Shown here: piece by piece, positions 60,361 through 64,000 of the stretch
Numbering within the stretch: position 1 is the stretch's first letter
Layout: every line of letters starts with the position of its first letter
NCBI GenBank assembly: GCA_963678705.1
Contig: OY783212.1
Coordinates: 3,224,001 to 3,288,000, forward strand
DNA from: Panorpa germanica
Lineage: Eukaryota; Arthropoda; Insecta; Mecoptera; Panorpidae
Reading direction: 5' to 3'
Length of the DNA: 64,000 nucleotides
Notes under the pieces: model-generated
What the model saw: only the letters and a program-made list of their open reading frames with translations
Database searches by the model: none
Told to the model about the DNA's origin: nothing
Translations under genes and position numbers: made by a program

Positions 60361-61010
60361 GTACCATTTATCAAAATGAGCCCAAGGCAGCATCTGACTT
60401 AAATCTGCCCGTAAGCAATACTTTGCCCTTTAGGGTAATATTGTTGACGTAACACGTAACGTTAGCTATGTTAGATAAACCCTAAAATGCACGTAACTGT
60501 ATTAAGCGAGAGTCATGCTGTCTTTCGCGTGAGAGTGAGAGCCGTTTTCTTTGAACGGTCACATCCTGTTCCATTTTGCTAAACTTGATTCCATATTTAT
60601 TGATATATATTTCCATCTTGCAGAATTTAAGGCTCATAATCAATTCCAAAACAAAATGCGGTCCTGCCCAATTTTTCGCGGATATCATTATACAACGTAG
60701 CTGGGGGGCTGAGAGGCTGAGAGGCTGAGACCACGAAGTCCATGAGTCGTTGGTTCACGTACGAGATTTGTATACCTATGTACCTCCACAGCTCCACAGC
60801 TCTACAGCACTACAGGGGCCCCTCTGTCGGTAAAGTAGGTCAGTTTAATCGTGATTTGGTTTCCCCTGACCGCGCGGCACCGCGAGAACATTGTTGGGGT
60901 TACAGTGTGATGCTGAGTGTGCGAGGACGGGAGGAGGGGCGGGGGAAACATCACGAGGTAATTTGAATAGAACTCCAGCTCCCACTTGATGTTTGACTTG
61001 AATCTTGCAG

Positions 61011-61614
61011 ATTCCATTTTTGATGGTTCTAGTTAGTGATGGCCACACGAAAGCAGATTCTTCATCCTGCGAGCAGGGAGAATTGTGCATCGCAGTATTG
61101 TCTATTGGTAGGGCATTCCGCTTGATTCCAACATGCAGATGCAAGTCAAGGTAACTTGTTGCACGCGAGATCTTCGATGCGTTTATTCGTACGACTAAAT
61201 CCTCTTATTTACGACATAATTATTGGATAGAGAAATGAACAACCGCTTTACATCTAGTCGTATATTCTTCTTTAATCGCTGGTTTTATGAGTTTATTGGA
61301 AAGCTTTCAGAACTGCTGCTGGAACTCTAGTTGGTCTATCCGTGTGTTACCACTTTGCTTAATAGAGTAGCATCTTAGAGCTACGTTGTTTCAGCAAAAC
61401 TGAAGTTTTGACGGAGACCCTTTTACAGGTACCAGGAGCAAAAGGTACGTATCTGCGTACCTGTGAGAGTATGATAACTGTTTTCTATTTGTTTTACAGA
61501 ATATTGTTAAAGACCAACATTCCCCAACTTGTGCCAGACGCTTTAAAGCTCTTAAATAAAAGAAGGTACCGGCTCGTTTTCAAGCTATCAAGTACGCTTG
61601 CTAGCGAAGAATAG
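61011..61614 (+). CDS. Candidate secreted cysteine-containing peptide (5' end missing)
   Basis: Exon 61011-61150 follows a CTTGCAG acceptor and ends at an AAG|GTAAC donor. It encodes a hydrophobic start (IPFLMVLVSDGHTKA), like the back half of a signal peptide with a cleavage site, then DSSSCEQGELCIAV and PTCRCKS with four cysteines spaced C-x4-C-x16-C-x-C. Exon 61500-61614 follows TTTTACAG, fits the phase-2 junction and runs 37 codons (RILLKTNIPQLVPD…) to TAG at 61612-61614. A first exon with the initiator Met should lie upstream but I could not place it. I do not recognise the family. The two exons could also belong to different transcripts. Confidence 0.35.
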
Positions 61615-64000
61615 AATTCGAGAATTTGTTACTTAACGAAATTGTATTCTCCATCTAGTCTAGATGCCATCACCGAACCGACTCTATTTCACATCGTTTT
61701 TAAATAATAATTTCAATATTCGATGGTATTTTATTGTTCAATGGTTCCTAGTATCTCCTCTCGTATGATCAAGTAAGGTCGAATGGCTAATATTGGATAA
61801 ATGTGCATTGGAACTCATAATTTGTCTGAGGTGTTTTAGTTATATTTTATTGCTTTGTCAATATTTACCCTCGCTATCACGCTTATGTTTTTAACTATAC
61901 ATATAACCCTATTTATTCTCAAAATTTTAGCCCTGCTAAAACGAGTAGGTCTGCGGGCTCTGGAATCTTAGACTATAAGTGTGTGATAATTATTTTATTT
62001 CGATATGATACATAGATGAATTTAAAAGAATTCTAGCTATAAAAATAATAGCAAAAACATTTTTCGCTTGATTTGCGTGATTTTGAATTTACTAAACAAT
62101 TGTATAGAAAGCATGCAGCAACTATTTTTGAGGAGCCTTAAATAAAAAAATCGCCAAATTCTTTAGTCAACAAATTTACTATCTTGGCAGTAAATAACCT
62201 TTTTGGGTTGTGCACCAACCAAGTATACAATTTGGATTACATTTGAAATCATATTTATTAAAATCTAAGAATTTTTGTCATTAAAGAGTGAGGTCCGTGT
62301 TCAGTTTCTCACAGTTGTTCATATAAAATGTAATTAAAAAACCGTAGAAGGGAATTCCTCTTGCGACCAAATGAGGATGGATCTCAACATTTAAGACCTG
62401 CATGAAACGCACTGAAGGAATAGATAAAACAGGATTTGAGACAACTCAAACTTCCGGAAGTAACTGTCGTACGATCGATAGTAATTGGATGTTTTTATCC
62501 GACCGAACCGTAGCCATTGAGTGCCAGTGCCGTTCGTTTGCCACTTTGCCGGATTTAGCCAATGACATTGTGGTTGTCGGCATTTGGCATTCGGCCCCGA
62601 AGATAATTTGGTCAGTTCCGCATTGTTTATTTCGTGTATACACGACAACATTAAACAAACACAGAAAAAAACAGCCTCAGATAATAATAATAAAGGTATT
62701 ACCAATTCAGAATACCGACTCATTTGTTCTGTGGAGGCTCGCGTTAGTAAAGTTAGTAAAGAAATGTTACAGTGAAACTCCGCAAACTAGGTAATCTACT
62801 GTAGAATACCAATATGGTATTTGGTAATTACACCAGGGCCCTGATTTGCGTCGTTTGGAAGTTGTGTGGGTCATAAAAGCTACCAATTTCGATTTTACAT
62901 CAGTTTATAATAGGTCTTTCAACAAGAGCTGTCATTTAAAACGTTTTTCAACAAGAAATGTCATTTTAAATCAACTGAAAAACACAATATATTCCTAAAA
63001 AGTGGGGATATTTTTATTTTAATCCAAAGTACACACACTGAGGTTAGTAATGCAATACAATATCTACCAAATGTCACCACAATGACAGTTGTTTGATGAC
63101 AAATGATGATTTGATTTTTATGAAATACGTACTTTTTAAATATGTACTGTATCAATTAACAAAACACTTGTTGAAAGAAATTATTACATATAGAAAAAAT
63201 TTGTTCAATTTGCGTCGTCCTTTTTCGGCCTCTATTAACGACACAAATTTTCTTAAAAGAGTTGTATAGGACTCCTAGTCCTTCTCAAGGTCACAACCGC
63301 AGTCGTTTAACGCGTTAAGTTAAGGGTAATATGTAAATGAAAGAGATAGTAATCTTATGTGTACCATCATACATATGTTGAAAAGAGATAGTACACTTTA
63401 TATTATAATTTTTAAAATTTTATTTTTAATGTTTTTTCCATTGGGCACTACATTCTTCTGCTTTAACTCATTAAATTACATATCATTGTGTTTAATTCAT
63501 TTTTGATACTTATTATATCTAAACATTTTCATTCCTTCCAAAAGAAATAAAAATATCCTTATAAAAATAAAAACAAAACTGCTGCTGCTACTGCTTCGCT
63601 CCTTCTGCTACTCTCCCTCCTGTTTCTACTCTGTCATTTCTTCTCTTTCCTCACTTCTTTTCTCTATCTACACCATCCACCTCTTCCCTTCACTGCCTCC
63701 CTTTAATAACTACACAATATTCTTTTCGCTTATTACCTTTTTCTCACATGAAAACTTAAGGTACTCCAATGTTTCTATCTCCGTTCCTTACACCCTGCAC
63801 ATCCTGTCCTCTCTATTTGCCCAGTATCTGTTTCCTTTCTCCTCGTTTCCCAATCTGAATCTGGTAATCCTTCTAATCCTTTTATATCTTTTGTTATAAT
63901 TGCTCTCCTCAATTTTTTCCATTCTTTCCTGTTTATATAATCTTATACTTTATATAATCCCATTAAATTCAAATCGTATAAAGCGTGCAGATTCTGAATC
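61615..64000. other. Non-coding tail of the window
   Basis: A GC-richer patch at 62400-62660 is open on both strands, but neither frame has splice or codon support. A short MITE lies at 62918-63178. From about 63570 to 63960 the plus strand is markedly pyrimidine-rich (TTCTGCTACT, CTCTTTCCTC and similar) without a fixed period. Nothing else can be supported. Confidence 0.4.
62918..63178. mobile_element. MITE with TCTTTCAACAAG ends
   Basis: Left end TCTTTCAACAAG, right end CTTGTTGAAAGA, about 260 bp apart. The interior has no coding capacity. A second TTTCAACAAG lies just inside the left end. A related diverged copy is at about 60150-60360. Confidence 0.65.

Noticed and set aside
62402-62794. 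130-codon plus-strand frame with overlapping minus-strand frames of 110 and 70 codons
   Set aside because: Open on both strands, which argues for composition and not coding. No splice context or recognisable domain. Homology search would be needed to reopen this.

Overview
This is a stretch of insect nuclear genome. It is AT-rich, the genes are split by GT-AG introns, single-copy animal genes sit a few kilobases apart, and short terminal-inverted-repeat elements (MITEs) are common. The proteins read as arthropod orthologues, most likely from an insect, but I cannot fix the order. There is no sign of bacterial, viral or organellar origin, and I saw no rRNA, tRNA or CRISPR array.

Layout. (1) 1-2158: the edge of an upstream gene and a small coiled-coil gene, incomplete at its 5' end. 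(2) 2407-5184 (-): complete mitochondrial processing peptidase alpha subunit, 10 exons, 534 aa. (3) 6597-8917 (+): complete Rab-GAP of the GRTP1/TBC1D6 type, 7 exons, 335 aa, head-to-head with gene 2 and separated from it by a foldback element. (4) 11122-31515 (+): a PP2C-family phosphatase of the PPM1E/PPM1F (POPX) type. I assemble 14 exons and 1599 aa, including a 10.5-kb intron inside the catalytic domain and a tail of about 1,200 residues carrying a poly(A)-binding-protein (PAM2) motif. (5) 32024-32361 (+): a candidate two-exon gene for a small single-pass membrane protein. (6) 35429-41426 (+): complete inward-rectifier K+ channel, 9 exons, 530 aa, with three MITE copies in its introns. 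(7) 43244-44749 (-): KLHDC3-like six-kelch protein, 387 aa. (8) 45581-51675 (+): Integrator subunit 4, 974 aa, head-to-head with gene 7 and carrying a Helitron-like insertion in an intron. (9) 51676-56402: a repeat-rich block with a TTAA-flanked MITE and a nested foldback element. (10) 56403-57668 (-): transcription factor with two C2H2 fingers. (11) 57669-64000: mostly non-coding, with a possible cysteine-containing secreted-peptide gene near 61.0-61.6 kb.

The exon models were joined by hand from splice sites and reading phase. For the seven genes called complete, every exon phase closes to an intact reading frame, which is strong internal support. The genes do not form one pathway. They cover mitochondrial import, vesicle traffic, dephosphorylation possibly tied to mRNA-binding machinery, membrane excitability, ubiquitin ligase substrate choice and snRNA processing. 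The most unusual object is the phosphatase with a PAM2-bearing tail. The small membrane-protein gene and the candidate secreted peptide are the most likely undescribed loci.
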